Shown here: piece by piece, positions 1-11,476 of the stretch | Numbering within the stretch: the first letter of the stretch is position 1 | How the letters are laid out: each line of letters begins with the position of its first letter | DNA from: Polyporus tsugae | Lineage: Eukaryota; Basidiomycota; Agaricomycetes; Polyporales; Polyporaceae | Assembly (NCBI GenBank): GCA_024305745.1 | Contig: JAHRBS010000008.1 | Location: 434,001-498,000 of the forward strand | DNA length: 64,000 nt | Reading direction: 5' to 3' | The notes under the pieces: generated by a model | The model's input: only the letters and a program-made list of their open reading frames with translations | Told to the model about the DNA's origin: nothing | The model's database searches: none | Translations under genes and position numbers: made by a program

Positions 1-883
1 TGTGAATGAGGTGAGTGTGACGGCTGTCTGAAAACGACATACGCACTCCGATCGTGGTCACATAGACGTTTCCACTCACTTCAAGCAGGAAAAAAAAATA
101 AGCACGCGTCCATGAAGATGATTCAGCCAAGGACAACGCACGCTTCCATATCCGCATGAGGAAGAACCTTGGAGCAGAATGCGTAGTTAACACATATACC
201 CCATAAGTCAGCAGAAAACTCACAATTTGACTAAACAGGATATGCAAGCCTGTGTCAGCTGGGCGATCAGTGGATTATGGCAACCACGAGGACGAGGACT
301 ACCAACGTTGACCAATATCCCAGACTACGTCCCTTGTCTCATCATCCATGTTCGAATACGGAGTGACACAGGCGAGGACTTACGGGGAGGCTCCTGTCCA
401 CAAATTTACGAGTTCAGCAGCGTACAAATGAGGCTGCGTGAAATGCGTACCAGATGGATATCAGGAGACCCAAAGGGTTGTCGAAATTGTTGACGAGGAA
501 GAAATATAATGCGTGCACGGCCAAGACCTCTTGAAGTGTGTCGAGTATCCTGCACAGGGCCCTTAGTGCGAAGCATTTGAATGGGCACAGCTGGAGAATA
601 CCATAGGCAGAGTACCTTGCCCGAACAATGTCAATTTTGGAAGCACTGAACGGATCCATGGGAGACCACATACGAGGTATTTGACCAGCGCAATGTCGGT
701 CTTGGCGCGGGGAGAGCGGTAGTACTGGAATGACTGTATGCAAGTGATGCCATAGATTCTGCGCCGCCGGTGTTAGACTTGCCCGGACATACGACTAGTG
801 TACACTTACATTGAAGTAAGGACAACCCCGAGATATCCTACACCTATCGTGCCGCCACGATTGAAGTGATACGTAGCTGACAT
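1..883 (-). CDS. DUF6534-type multi-spanning membrane protein, left copy, cut by window start
   Basis: Function is unknown; the family has about seven membrane helices and is greatly expanded in Agaricomycetes. Exon 1 runs 883-810 (ATG at 883) and ends in phase 2 at GTAAGT. Exon 2 begins after GCGCAG and encodes Y-G-I-T-C-I-Q-S-F-Q-Y-Y, the family signature. A later exon encodes I-L-D-T-L-Q-E-V and N-N-F-D-N-P-L-G, also typical, and a third piece near 150 reads F-F-L-M-R-I-W-K. The copy at 7328-9555 has the same order. Here the junction upstream of the L-D-T-L exon is one base out of phase relative to the obvious donor, so this copy may be broken. Its 3' end lies outside the window. It sits head-to-head with the decayed hydrolase at 1840-2643. 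Confidence 0.6.
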
Positions 884-1839
884 CGACGTTGAGGAGCAGA
901 CTAACGAGGATGAGTGGGTTCTCGGGGACTTGCAAGGTGAGGAAGGTCGACGTCTGCGCTTTCTAGTGAGGGAGTGCCTGCGAAGAGATAGGACGGATTA
1001 TAAGAGCGGTCAATGAGAGATGCCGGAGAGAATGGTAAATCGCCTACCTCCCTAAGTCCCATCGTGAGCTTTAGCACAGATCCCGAGGTCAGGAGTCAAA
1101 CCTTCTTCATCCCGGCAGCCTCGTTTGCTTACAGACCAACGTGCTCGCAGAGAATGACAGATGGTCATACTATCTTCGCTTGGGAATCCCTTCTGCCAAA
1201 CCTATGTCATAGAGTGGAAGAATGAGGCACGTCAGTTGGATTGAGTTCCTTCCTGCTGCCCACATTGACATGGCGCTGTTAAAATTTGAGAACCCTCGGC
1301 CGTTACGCCAAGGATAGCAGTCTTACGGCAACCATGGAGCATCCTCACGCTTCGAAGGTATTCTAACACGACGTGGACGTGAGCGTACCAGACCCTGATG
1401 TAGGGCGATCCTGAAACACCGAGCCTTCTAAGTTCTGTCTGTTCTGGTTCGCCCACGGCCGTAGTGAACGGGAGCTTTACTATGACGATGAGGAATCTAC
1501 GGCTCAAAATCCCTGGAAGAAAGAGCTAAGTGAGCAACCTTGGGCGAAGACATGTACAGTTGCAACGAACCTAAAAAATGCTCGGACATCGCCAGCAGAA
1601 AGGCGTCACTGTTTCGGTTCTGCTTCAGCGGAAATAAAGCGATGGGACAGTCCACGACAGAGAGTATTAGTGAGGAGCTCATGATGATCATCGCAGACGG
1701 CGGGTGGCAACGTTAACCAGGTCCGACGTGTTCGAACTTCGCGACGACTGGCACAGCGCCGGCGTTGGAGCGCCTGTTGCCCGTGTTCCCGGAAAGTGGG
1801 CTTTTTCCACCCTTCTCCCTCCATGTCGCACCATGCAAA

Positions 1840-2643
1840 ACTATGTTATTCTCTCGGACCATGAACCGCCTCTGTAGCACCAGCTGCATGTGCTCAATCA
1901 CCTCCTACGCGCTCAGACTTGGCAACATCTCACATTACTCTGCCAGGCAACCCTCTTCCATCACACATCCTGCCACCTTCTGTCTCACGAGAGGTCCCCA
2001 CTTCGTCTCTTCAGGAGAGTGAGATTATAGCTCAATAAACGGGTCAGTCCACCGTTGTCAGTCGAAGGCCGCCTGTGGAGGATACTTAGTCGCAAGAAGG
2101 GGGGGACCGCTGTGCCTGTTAGATGGCGGAGAAGGGCCACCCCTCTCTCGAAGTCCGCCTAGGACGGCTTTGTGATGTATCACTCCCGGAAGCACGAATC
2201 TGGTAAGTATTTCTCTCGATACTCAAAGAGAGAAACCCGTCCGTCCACGTCTACGCTGCTCGAAGTCAGCCAGACCGCCCTCATATCTCCTTGCTTGAAC
2301 CTTTTCGTATGATACATTGCGTCTTCTGTAGTGGCTACGGCATACAGTGTACATGTCTTCGCTGAAATGGTTCACGCTCACTTATACTTTCTCACAGGAC
2401 TACCGTTTCGCGACCCCATTCGCACCCGTGATCATCGCCCGAGCAGCTGGCACACTCAAGCAAAGCTACGTCTCTTCGTACCCCGCATCTTTCCTACTCT
2501 CCATCTCGCCGCCTCCCTCCAACTCAGCGCTGGGAGCCTCAAACAAGTCGGCCCTCCCGATCTCGCTACTGAACCTCGACTTCAAGCCTAAGGCTCCCTA
2601 TCGCAATCGCGGTGATCGAGCGGGAGTGACTGGCATCCTGTAA
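1840..2643 (+). pseudogene. Decayed alpha/beta hydrolase, left copy
   Basis: Homologous along its length to the intact gene at 10400-11338. The best-kept parts are the A-E-K-G-x-x-S-L-E segment near 2125, the following GTAAGT donor, and the P-F-A-P-V-I-I-A-R-A-A-G segment near 2420-2460. Relative to the intact copy, the stretch before the A-E-K-G segment is out of frame, with stops around 2020-2035. The exon that should encode E-L-A-S-H-I-R-L-L-A-I is shortened and altered near 2400, and the C-terminal W-L-D-E-L-G end is replaced by an unrelated tail ending at a stop at 2643. No continuous product can be built, so I call it a pseudogene. A strongly rearranged but transcribed gene is the alternative. 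Confidence 0.7.
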
Positions 2644-2879
2644 GTGTTCTCGAACTTACGCGTTATCTATCTCTTGATTCTCATACCGTGTCCAAGTTCG
2701 TCCGGCGAGCCGACCCCGTGAAATTTTCGCCCGCATCCCCTCGTCCGATGCATCGATCCTTCCGTTGGCCGTCCCCCGGTGCACTCTCGTCCCTTTTACA
2801 TCCACCATCCTCTGCGTGGATTTGAGCATGTCTTTTCCATGCAGCGTGACGCATACAGTGCCATCGCCCAACCCGCGCG

Positions 2880-3720
2880 ATGTGCTTACTAGATCTACAC
2901 TTTTCGTACTCTTCTCCGGTGCGCAGGCCTTCCGCTGTGCCGCGGTATGCCACGTTCGACCGCGCACAACCGTCCGACCTTGCTCTCGACCTTGCTCTCC
3001 CAGATCAGGCCCAAGACCTCCGCTCCAAGTTCGACCCTCTACATACTGTGACCGCCCCCGAGAGGAGCCGTCTTCTTGGCCTGTCTTCGAGCGTATGTCG
3101 GTATCAACATGCTCGGTCCGCGGCGGGTGGGCAGAGACGTTCCATCGCGACAATGCGCAGGCGCAGGATGAGTTGTCCGTGCAGACCATCGACCCGCGCG
3201 CGCACCGGCGCGAATTCCGCCTGATCGACGTGGGCGACCCGCCGCTCATCGGGCCCGAGAGCAAGCTTGGCGCCGGGGCTCGGAGACGGGATCTCCGAGG
3301 ACGTGTTGCCTGGGATCAGGACTCTCCAGTTATGGTCTGCAGGGTGAGAGGTCATTGACGTGAACGCGAAAGGAGTAAGGTGGCGCGGAGCGTGCCCACG
3401 GAGCTGGATGCAGACGAGGCGGTCATCCTCTCTGTCGCTCAGGAGGACGGTGGCCGATGGCCGCGCGGGTGGCCAGGGTTGGTGGTATGGAGGGCAGAAC
3501 ACAGGTGTGTGCGGGGCCAGCGTTGGAGAGCATGTCTCTTCGCGATTAGTGTTGTTACGCAAACGAGAAAGACCCTCGGAGTAGGGAGTGTCATATCGAG
3601 TACCGCGTTGGGACGATGGATAGACGTTGCGGTGAGTACTCCAATCTTGTGCTAAAATCCGTGGATTCTGAGTTGAACGCAACAGGGATCCGCGCAGTAT
3701 CGTTTTGCGTCGTGACAAAT
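2880..3720 (-). other. Duplicated flank downstream of the F-box/WD40 gene; coding state unresolved
   Basis: Matches 27460-28110 of the right arm in inverted orientation, including a stretch encoding W-P-P-A-R-P-S-A-x-V-L-L-S-D-x-E-D-D in both copies and a second one encoding R-R-L-L-S-x-A-V-T-V-C. Open frames in one copy are interrupted in the other and the reading frame changes along the stretch, so no gene model is offered. It looks like the remnant of a further gene carried along in the duplication. Confidence 0.4.
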
Positions 3721-3852
3721 ATTCAAACGGGCCTTGTATGTATCATGTATCCGAAGACAACGAGTAAATGAACTACTGTCTGGAGAACGTAACGTACAAA
3801 TCTAGAACGTGGTCTACGTTTGATTTACAAGATAAATGCTACGGGATCGGTG

Positions 3853-6438
3853 TCATATGAAACTCGACAGACGACGGATATGGACTATTCCCTCGCCATC
3901 TCCAGAAGCCAAGAATTCTCCGTTTGGAGTGAACGCGAAATGTTCGATTTCGTCCTTGTGCTCAGTAAACACCGCTGCGCACGAGGCCTCGCCGACCCTC
4001 CACAGTCGCACCACGAATGTTTTCGTGTCGTTGTTGTTCGACGTGGCGGCAATGTACGTTCCATCGGGGGAAAAACATGCCGTCGGAAGTTTGCTTCCTT
4101 CTCCCTTGAGCGAGGCCATTTCCTGCCAGGACTCCGCGTCCCAGATCTTCATCAAACCGCCCTCCGAAGCGGACAGCAGGGACCTGCCATCGGGAGAGAA
4201 TGAGACGTCGTGCACTCCCCTCGTGTGTCCTAGGACAACGAGTGTAGTGCCGCTCGCGACATCCCAGACCTGCACATACCCAGAGTGTCCGCCATCTGAG
4301 CTCCCATCCCCATCAAACACACCTTCCGAGTCACCATCCCCCGTGCCCGTGCCCTTCCTACTAAGGGCAGTAGCAATGTCTGCTCTCGGGGTCGAACACG
4401 AGCGCTTTGATGAAAAATTCTCCGGGACGAGTTGGGTGCGAAGGAATCCTCTTCGGCGGCTCCTCTGCGAGGGGGCTCCAGATGGTCAATTCATCGTAGC
4501 TCGGTCCATATCCTTTGGATATACTGCATCTCCATGCGAGGTAGCGGGAGTCCGGGGACCACTGGAAGGACCTTGGCCAGGGAAAACGGCCAGTGGCCTC
4601 CGGATCGTGGACTGGGAGCAGACTACGCTGCTGGAATGTCAAGGCATCCCAGACGTGCACCCTTCCATCTTCACATGCCGATGCAATCAGTGCGCCGTCA
4701 GGAGACCAGGCGCATGCGACAACAGCCGTGTTCCGCCTTTTCTCCGCGTCAATGGATGCCAGGACGGCGGCTTTGCGGACGCCATTGCTGCATATGATGT
4801 CCCATACTACGAGTGTCTCGCCGCTCCAGCCGCCTGCAGATACGAGTCGTCGGCTGTCTGGAGAGAGTCCAAGAGCTTTGACAAAGCCCCTGTGTGCCAG
4901 CCATTGCTGCTCGATGGTGCTGCGCTCTGCATCCCAGACGATGATGGTTCCGTCCCCGGAGCCGGTCACGATCCATTTACTGTCGGACGAAGCGACCAGG
5001 CATGACACATTACCCTCGTGGCCAAGTGGGTCCAACAAGCGTGCTTTGGTTGGACAGCGCTCACAGTCAGTTGGATCTACTGTAACATGGGACCGACTTC
5101 GACTTACTGCACGGCAACATGAGGAGCCCCCGCTCATTCAGCTTCGGGAAGGCAGATGTTATGGCCGGAGACCAGAACTCGGGTCTTCCCGCCCTGCGCT
5201 GGTCGAACTCGGGCCGATGGAACTGAACTTTTGAGCCAGGGAAGGTGAGGAGTGATTGTTCCAGCGCTGTACACGCCTCCAGTGAAGGGCCACCACGGGA
5301 GAGGAAGCACCCGAGATCGGCAATAGTGGGGAACTTGAACTGCACCTGCACGTCTCTCAGTCGGGCTCTCCCAACGTGCTTGAGGATCATTGTGATCCAT
5401 CGGATATGTTGCAACGTGCGCTGGGAATCGTTCAAGGGATCTTCCCACCAGCCAATGCACCAAACTGTCAATGTCAATGACGATAGCTCCGAGAGCCGAC
5501 GCGTAGCCTCTTCCAACCGTTCCAGGAAAATCCTCAGGATGCAGTTAAAGAGGCTGAGAGCAGGTGAGCGACTCACCGAAATCGGTCTCCAGGTCACTGG
5601 GGCGTCCCAGGGGATCTTGAAATATTATGGCAAGACTATCCAGCGTGGCCACACTCGAGCCCAGCAGGTATTCGATGAGGCGGATGTCTACAAATGTGTC
5701 GATCTTCAAAGATCAGCATTGTCAGCCTCCCGCTTCATATCGTATGACATAGCAAACGATCAGAATACTCACGGATAAATCTTGTATTTTGAGTGGCTTG
5801 GCAAGCTTGTTCAGGATCTCCGAGTCGTGCAGCACGGTTTGGTGTTCTCTCCGAACATAGATGTCAGAACAGGTCAGGCTATGGAGGCTGGTGAAGGCTG
5901 AGATGAGTCGAACGAAGTGGGACACATCCTGTATAGGGATGTCCGTCAGTTCCAGATTCTGGATGCAACTGCCATAGATCCGGTAGCACAATAGCGTGGA
6001 GTGATGGGACGAGAGCCAAGGGTGCAAGTGGTAGGACAGGTAGGGCAGTGATCCCGAAGTGCTCATCCTCCACGCACGCAAATTTGGAAGTCGGGTGAAG
6101 AGATGCAGACGGATGATATCCAGCAGGGGAATGTTCGGCTTGGAGTAGTCGTAAGGGAGATGAATGGAAAGGGTAACCTTCTGGATGAGGGAGGGAACCC
6201 AGGGATGCGAGTCGAGGAACTCGCGCGACGACTCTATCTGTTGCACATCCCGGATGATGATGCTGGTGAAGAGATGGTAGCGAGCGCGGGTTAGGAGTGA
6301 TTTGCATAAGAGCGAGAGTTGACGGAGGGACGCGGAGTTGTCGCTGGCTTGGTCGATGACCTCCTCGACAACTTCTGTCGGGAGCGTCAAGGTGGGGAGA
6401 GGGGCCGTAGCGCCGTGCACGAGAGGAAGGGAGTCCAT
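3853..6438 (-). pseudogene. F-box/WD40 repeat protein, left-arm copy with frameshift
   Basis: Exons are 6438-5773, 5703-5577, 5509-5108 and 5043-3853. The first three keep frame and have nearly the same lengths as the intact copy at 24600-27155 (666/127/402 nt against 651/127/402). The fourth joins in phase through a 64 nt intron ending in CAAAG at 5044. Within the WD40 exon, two bases are missing relative to the other copy near 4375 (a C-G-C-A-T-C region reads C-A-T), which brings a stop codon in at 4361-4363. Downstream, the frame resumes as good WD40 sequence from 4320 to the stop at 3853. The protein would be cut in the middle of the propeller, so it is probably non-functional unless it works as a truncated form. 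Confidence 0.75.
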
Positions 6439-6858
6439 GGATGATGAGAGGACAGACTCATAAGTCGGTCTGGTCGTGCTATTGGGAGAGAGCCAAGTTA
6501 ACGAGGGGGAGACTCGGAGGATGGGCACCTGGGGAGAAAAGGATTGCGTAGTATCTGGAATACAGGTATCCCACACCACATTGTGGTACGTACCAGCGCT
6601 CGGAAGTCATGGCATTCGAAGTCTCGGGAAGGTTTCGGCCACTGACACAAGCCAATATGGTGGTGCTTCAGATCTGGCCTGACCGTCGGACACGCACCAC
6701 AGCTCACTAGCCTCTAGCCTAGTGACTCGGAGTCGCGTGTTGTCACGCCCACCTGACCAGCGTAAGTTAACGCAATTGGGTGCGATTGGAATACTTATCG
6801 AGCTCCCCGTCCATCAACGACGATCTCGAGGTGCGGCACGATCTGCACTCCATCGCCA

Positions 6859-6970
6859 TGCCCTACTTAAGTCCGAGAAAACCCACTTGGCGTGCACTGA
6901 ATCACGTATGTGGACCCCGTCCGCGGCCTCGAAAGCGGCCAACTCCCCGGCCACGAGCCACTGGCATCTG
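6859..6970 (+). pseudogene. Fragment of MYND-finger gene, exon 1 only
   Basis: Resembles exon 1 of the MYND gene at 23153-24190, in the inverted orientation expected for the left arm. The clearest match is the stretch encoding L-E-S-G-Q-L-P-G-H-E-P-L. An insertion near the start and an in-frame stop spoil the frame, and homology stops at about 6970, before the exon's end. No other MYND exon is present, so this is where the duplicated segment ends. Confidence 0.7.
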
Positions 6971-7327
6971 GAAACATAGTATGACACGTCTTCACCGAAC
7001 CTAGCGCGATCTTTCCGGTCCCATCGTCGTCGTCGTATGCGCGCACATGCACAACCACTGAGGATCAGGATCATGCACATGATTCATAAGTGCGAAGATG
7101 CGCCTGGTATGTACGTTTCTCCCGGCCCGGCCCAGCTCACAGCGCACTGCATGAGCGGGATGTGGTGTGATGCAACGACGTCGGCCAGGACTCGGACAGG
7201 CCTGTCTCCTTTCCGCGCGCGGCCGACGGTGGCACGGTCAACTACGGTACGTATACCCGCGCATCTCCAAAAGCGCTCCGCCGACTATTAGTATTAGCGT
7301 ATACAGTAGATGCTCGTAATAGACCAG

Positions 7328-9555
7328 TTACACGACATAGGGTTCCTCGACGACGACCTTGCACTGCACGGCGCGAGGTGACTGGTGAGCAGCGCACTCC
7401 GAAGGCGTCTACGAGGGAACACGCATAAGTACTCACCACGATCTCTTTGTCGCCGGCGGCAGCGCGGCTGACGTCCGTGTCCATCCTGCACTCCTCCTTG
7501 GCGTTGAGGGTCCACGACATCGACTTGGGGTCAGTGAGGGGAGTCGGGCCACCGCCTTCGCGGACGAATTCGAGCGAGTTCAGCCTGTGTGGAGGGTCGG
7601 GTTGGCGGTAACGTTAGCGTCCGACGGCCGCCAGGCGGGACAGGGGTTGTGACACGCACGATATGGGATCGGAGCCGTCGCGGAGGTAGTCGCGGGAGTT
7701 CAGTCTGAGAGGGGGGAATCGGATTAGCACACTAGTATTACGTAGCACTCGACGCGGCACCGCGGCAGGACAAGGACACGCACGACGTGAGCAGGGCGTT
7801 GGCGTCCACTACATAAATGCATGCTCAGTCAGTATGGGCGCGACACTCGGCGGGAGAACGGGGGACGCTTACATTTCGCGATCAGGAAGTTGAAAAAGAG
7901 CACGTAGAACGTATCGGGAGAGGTGAGATACTGGCGTGAACAGAGGGCAGGTGCGTATCCAGCATCAGAAGAAAGGAACACTTCGATGCGTGTGAAGGCT
8001 CACTGCGATAAGATCCGCCGTCGCGATGAGGCTGTCAGGGCGGAAGGAGAGGTAAGTGGACGTCAGGGGACCGTGGAGCGGTGAACGGACGTAGACAGCA
8101 TCCCAGTGGCAACCGTGAGCAAGATCAGCTTTGAAAGCATGTCCCCCGACCTGCGTAGCAGCTCGATTCAGCTCGGTGTTGCGGACAGGCAGCTGAACGA
8201 CTATACCTCTGTAATGCATTCCGACGTTCTCGCTGTAGATAGTACGTCATGCAGACTGATATCAACAAGTCACAAGCGGCTTCGAGGGCTAAACTCGACG
8301 ATCCGAAAGGCTGTGATAGTGCGTCAGCACGCTGAAGGGCTCGATGGCAACGGCGGCCCACAGACCTTGAGCAGAACCTCCAGCGTGACGATGTTAACGT
8401 GCAGCAAGGAAAGCCTAATATATTTTCTTGAGCCTAGGGCAATCGTAAACGGGCGAGGACTTACGAGCGAATGGGGTAGTCTGGGCAGCCCCCGAGAACA
8501 CAAGTGGCTTCAGGTTAGTATTCTGTGCGGGCAGGGCTCGAAGACTGCTAGATACGTACACAGGTTCAGGACTGTGGCGGCGAGGGCATGGGTATACTGA
8601 GTTGGACCATGACAACAGTCGAACCCTCACGCACCAAGGCGGCCGAAAGTGACAATACCCTGGACATCACGGCCCGGGTCAGCGTAGGAACGGCGGCCAC
8701 GTGAAAACGCTACACGCACTCCGATCGTTGTCACATACACGTTTCGGCTCACTGGTCTCAAGAACATATAAGCACCCGTCTCGAGGGACGATTCAGCGAA
8801 GCGGAAGAGGACCCACGTTTCCATATCCGCATGAGGAAGAACCTGGAAACAAAATGAGGAGTGGAGGCATATAGAATAGCCGAGAAAACTCACACTTTCA
8901 CCGAAAACGAAACGCACGCCTGCATCATCCGTCGTATGATCAGTAGACGATGCGGACTCTGAACGTGAGGACTACGCACATTGACCAGTATCCCGGCCTA
9001 CGTCGCCCATTTGGTCAGCGCACTCGAAGCTCAGACGGGCTGACGTGTACTTACAGCGATGCTCCTGTCCGCGTTTTCCTCGTTCAGTAGTACGTCATTA
9101 AATTCCACGTCCTAAGATGCGCACCAGATGGACACGAAGAGCCCCAAAGGGTGATCGAAGTTGTCTATGAGGTAGAAGTAGAAGGCATGGACGGCGAAAA
9201 CCTCTTGCAGTGTGTCGAGTATCCTGCGTAGGACCTTCAGTGCGATGCGTCCCGAATCGGGGAAGCTGGATATTACCACAGGCACAGTACCTTGCCATGA
9301 CGAGGTTAGTTTCGAAATCGTAGATACGGAAGTGACGTATACGAGTGCACATACAAGGTACTTGATGAGCGCAGGATCGGTTTTGGCCTTACGAGAGCGG
9401 TAGTACTGGAATGACTGTATGCAGGTGATGCCGTAGATTCTGCGCCGACGATGTGAGACTTGCCCAGACATACGAGTAGCGTACACTCACATTGAAGTAA
9501 AGACAACTCCGAGATATCCTACTCCTATGGTGTCGCCCCGATTGGGGTGATGCAT
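7328..9555 (-). CDS. DUF6534-type multi-spanning membrane protein, right copy
   Basis: Exon 1 is 9555-9491 and exon 2 is 9439-9355 (Y-G-I-T-C-I-Q). Exon 3 starts at 9234 (L-D-T-L-Q-E-V-F-A-V-H-A-F-Y-F-Y-L). Later pieces follow in the expected family order: F-F-L-M-R-I-W-K with V-S-R-N-V-Y-V-T-T-I-G-V near 8830-8700, D-L-L-I-S-V-C-M-T-Y-Y-L near 8270, S-K-L-I-L-L-T-V-A-T-G near 8130, and D-A-N-A-L-L-T-S then L-N-S-R-D-Y-L-R near 7800-7690. The final exon ends at the TAA at 7330-7328. Family members have about seven helices and no known function. Exon borders between 9110 and 8860 are not resolved, and a stop follows I-W-C-A-S near 9105 in the simplest reading, so the gene could be damaged there. 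It is divergent from the hydrolase at 10400. Confidence 0.65.
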
Positions 9556-10399
9556 CGGCCTCGGATTTCTAGACGCTGCTACCAGCCCGAGTTTAGGGAG
9601 CAGACCAGCAAAGATGAGTAGGTTCGGAGACTTGCCGCAAAGTCGAGGGAGTCGACGCTTGCTCTGTCTAGAAGGAGAGGCCCGTGGATGCGAAGAGAGA
9701 AGGACGAGAGGAGGGGCGCGAACAAGTTTGCCAAGTCCAAACGCTAAATAGGTAGAAACAAACTTTCCTTAATTTAAACTGAACGAGGGTGCGGGGTGTG
9801 GTGAACTGCGGTGATCAACAGTGGCGGGATGGTGGCGGGGGTAAGAGACGTTAGAGCCGAGGGGGGCCCGGTGACTTAGCGACCACGTTGAGCATTCCTT
9901 CGGCCAATCGTATCCCCCGATGCTTCTGAGTTCTATCCTGATTCGCCGACAGCAGTAGTGTACTTAGGGCTTAACTAGCGCGTCGAAGGTCGGTGAAATG
10001 TCGCATGCGCAACCCATACTTAGTGAGTCTATGTAAGGATCCTCGGTGCAAAATCTCTGAAAGAACGTCAGCGAACTTGGACCAGTGAGGACATAACAAC
10101 GAACCTCAACAACACTGAAACACTGCCAGTGGCCAGGACAGCTATGTCTGGTATCCGACATGATGTTACCAACAGAGTGTGTTCACTGTTGGTGAGCTGG
10201 AGATGATCATTGCACAAGTTCAAGGTCGTGACTGGCAAGTTGGCGACTGGCATGGCGGCAACGCCGAGGCGCCCATCTGCCAAGCCGGTCCGTGTGCTCC
10301 ACCCTGGCTCCCGGGTGATCGAGAGCGTTTCTCCACCGTCCTCCGCTTCGCATTCGCAGTGCACTGGGCAACAAATACAGTACTACTGTATGCTCCGGG

Positions 10400-11338
10400 A
10401 TGTTGTTCTCTTCGACTGCGCGGCACCTTAATTCGCGCGTGCGCGCGAGAACCACCTACCCTCTCAACACCTTACATCATCCTACCAGGCAGTCCTCCTC
10501 GACCACATATCTCCTACGCACTCCTCCACCTTCTGCCCCTCGAGAGGTCCCCACCCCGCTTGTCTTCGTCTCCTCAGGAACATGGGATCCCAGCTCAAGA
10601 AACGGGTCAGTCTACCGTTGACAGTCGAAGAGGTCCCGTGGAGGGTGCTGAATCACAAGAAGGATGAGCCGCTGTGCTTCCTGGTTCGCGGAGAAGGGGT
10701 ACACCTCCCTCGAGCTCGAGCTCGGACGGCCTTCGGATGTATCGACATCGGAGGCTCTCATGAAACACTACGAGTCTGGTGAGTCCAACGGATATATTTA
10801 TTCGTATGCACATCTTCTCGAAGCGGTCCGTAACACCATCACATCTTCGGACTGTTTGAACATTTCTGCATGACTCGTCGCGTCCCCTGCATTGGCCACA
10901 GCATACAACGTGCTCCGTTCAGCTCGAATGGTTCGACGCTGACATTGGGTCACAGAACTAGCGTCCCACATCCGGCTCCTCGCGATCCCCTTCGCACCCG
11001 TCGTCATCGCCCAAGCAGCTGGCACACTCATCGCCCAGACCTACATCTCCTCGTACCCCGCCTCCGCCCTCCTCCTCATCTCCCCGCCTCCCTTCAACTC
11101 AGCGCTATCGACCTCGGACAAGCCGCTTCTCCCAACCGTGCTACCCGAGTTCGACTTCGAGCCCAGGTTCCCCGTCGCGGTCCTGGCGACAGAGCAGGAA
11201 CGATCCGTTCTCGAGAATCAAAGCAGGCTATGGAAGGACCCAGACGTGGACAAGTTGGTCGTTAGGAACGAGGCAGCCTTGACGGGACAGGAGGGTCTTG
11301 CTAAGATCGAACAATGGTTGGACGAGCTTGGCTTCTAG
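10400..11338 (+). CDS. Alpha/beta hydrolase-fold protein, probably mitochondrial
   Basis: Three exons, 10400-10605, 10660-10778 and 10956-11338, give 235 residues with all phases agreeing. The N-terminus (ATG at 10400) is rich in Arg, Ser and Thr with no acidic residue for about 50 positions, as in a mitochondrial presequence. The core has P-L-V-F-V-S-S-G-x-W-D-P, W-F-A-E-K-G-Y-T-S-L-E and P-F-A-P-V-V-I-A-Q-A-A-G, then a C-terminal R-L-W-K-D-P and W-L-D-E-L-G-F. These match a conserved basidiomycete group annotated as alpha/beta hydrolases. A classical G-x-S-x-G nucleophile elbow is not obvious, so catalytic activity is uncertain. Intron 2 is 177 nt, longer than its neighbours. It is divergent from the DUF6534 gene, and the pair recurs at the left end of the window in decayed form. 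Confidence 0.75.
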
Positions 11339-11476
11339 CGTAATGTATCACCAGAAACACACTCGGTCATCCCGCTTCCACCTTCTGACGCGAGTCTGAT
11401 CCTCCCAATGAAACTTTTGGGACCTATCCCCAGCTTGTTTCTATCCCCGTGGCGTCCAATACACGTACATATCCTA

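Larger units (their letters stand above)
2880..6970. repeat. Left arm of a ~4 kb inverted duplication
   Basis: This stretch matches, on the opposite strand, about 24085-28110. Homology covers a broken MYND first exon (about 6859-6970), the F-box/WD40 gene (6438-3853) and a poorly coding flank (about 3720-2880). Order is kept and orientation inverted. Ends are approximate because they were placed by eye. The arms are separated by about 17 kb. Confidence 0.85.

Noticed and set aside
5043..5137. ATG at 5137 as the start of a separate WD40 gene in the left arm
   Set aside because: That ATG lies inside the F-box exon in another frame, and the same frame is closed in the right arm; the in-phase intron is a better explanation.
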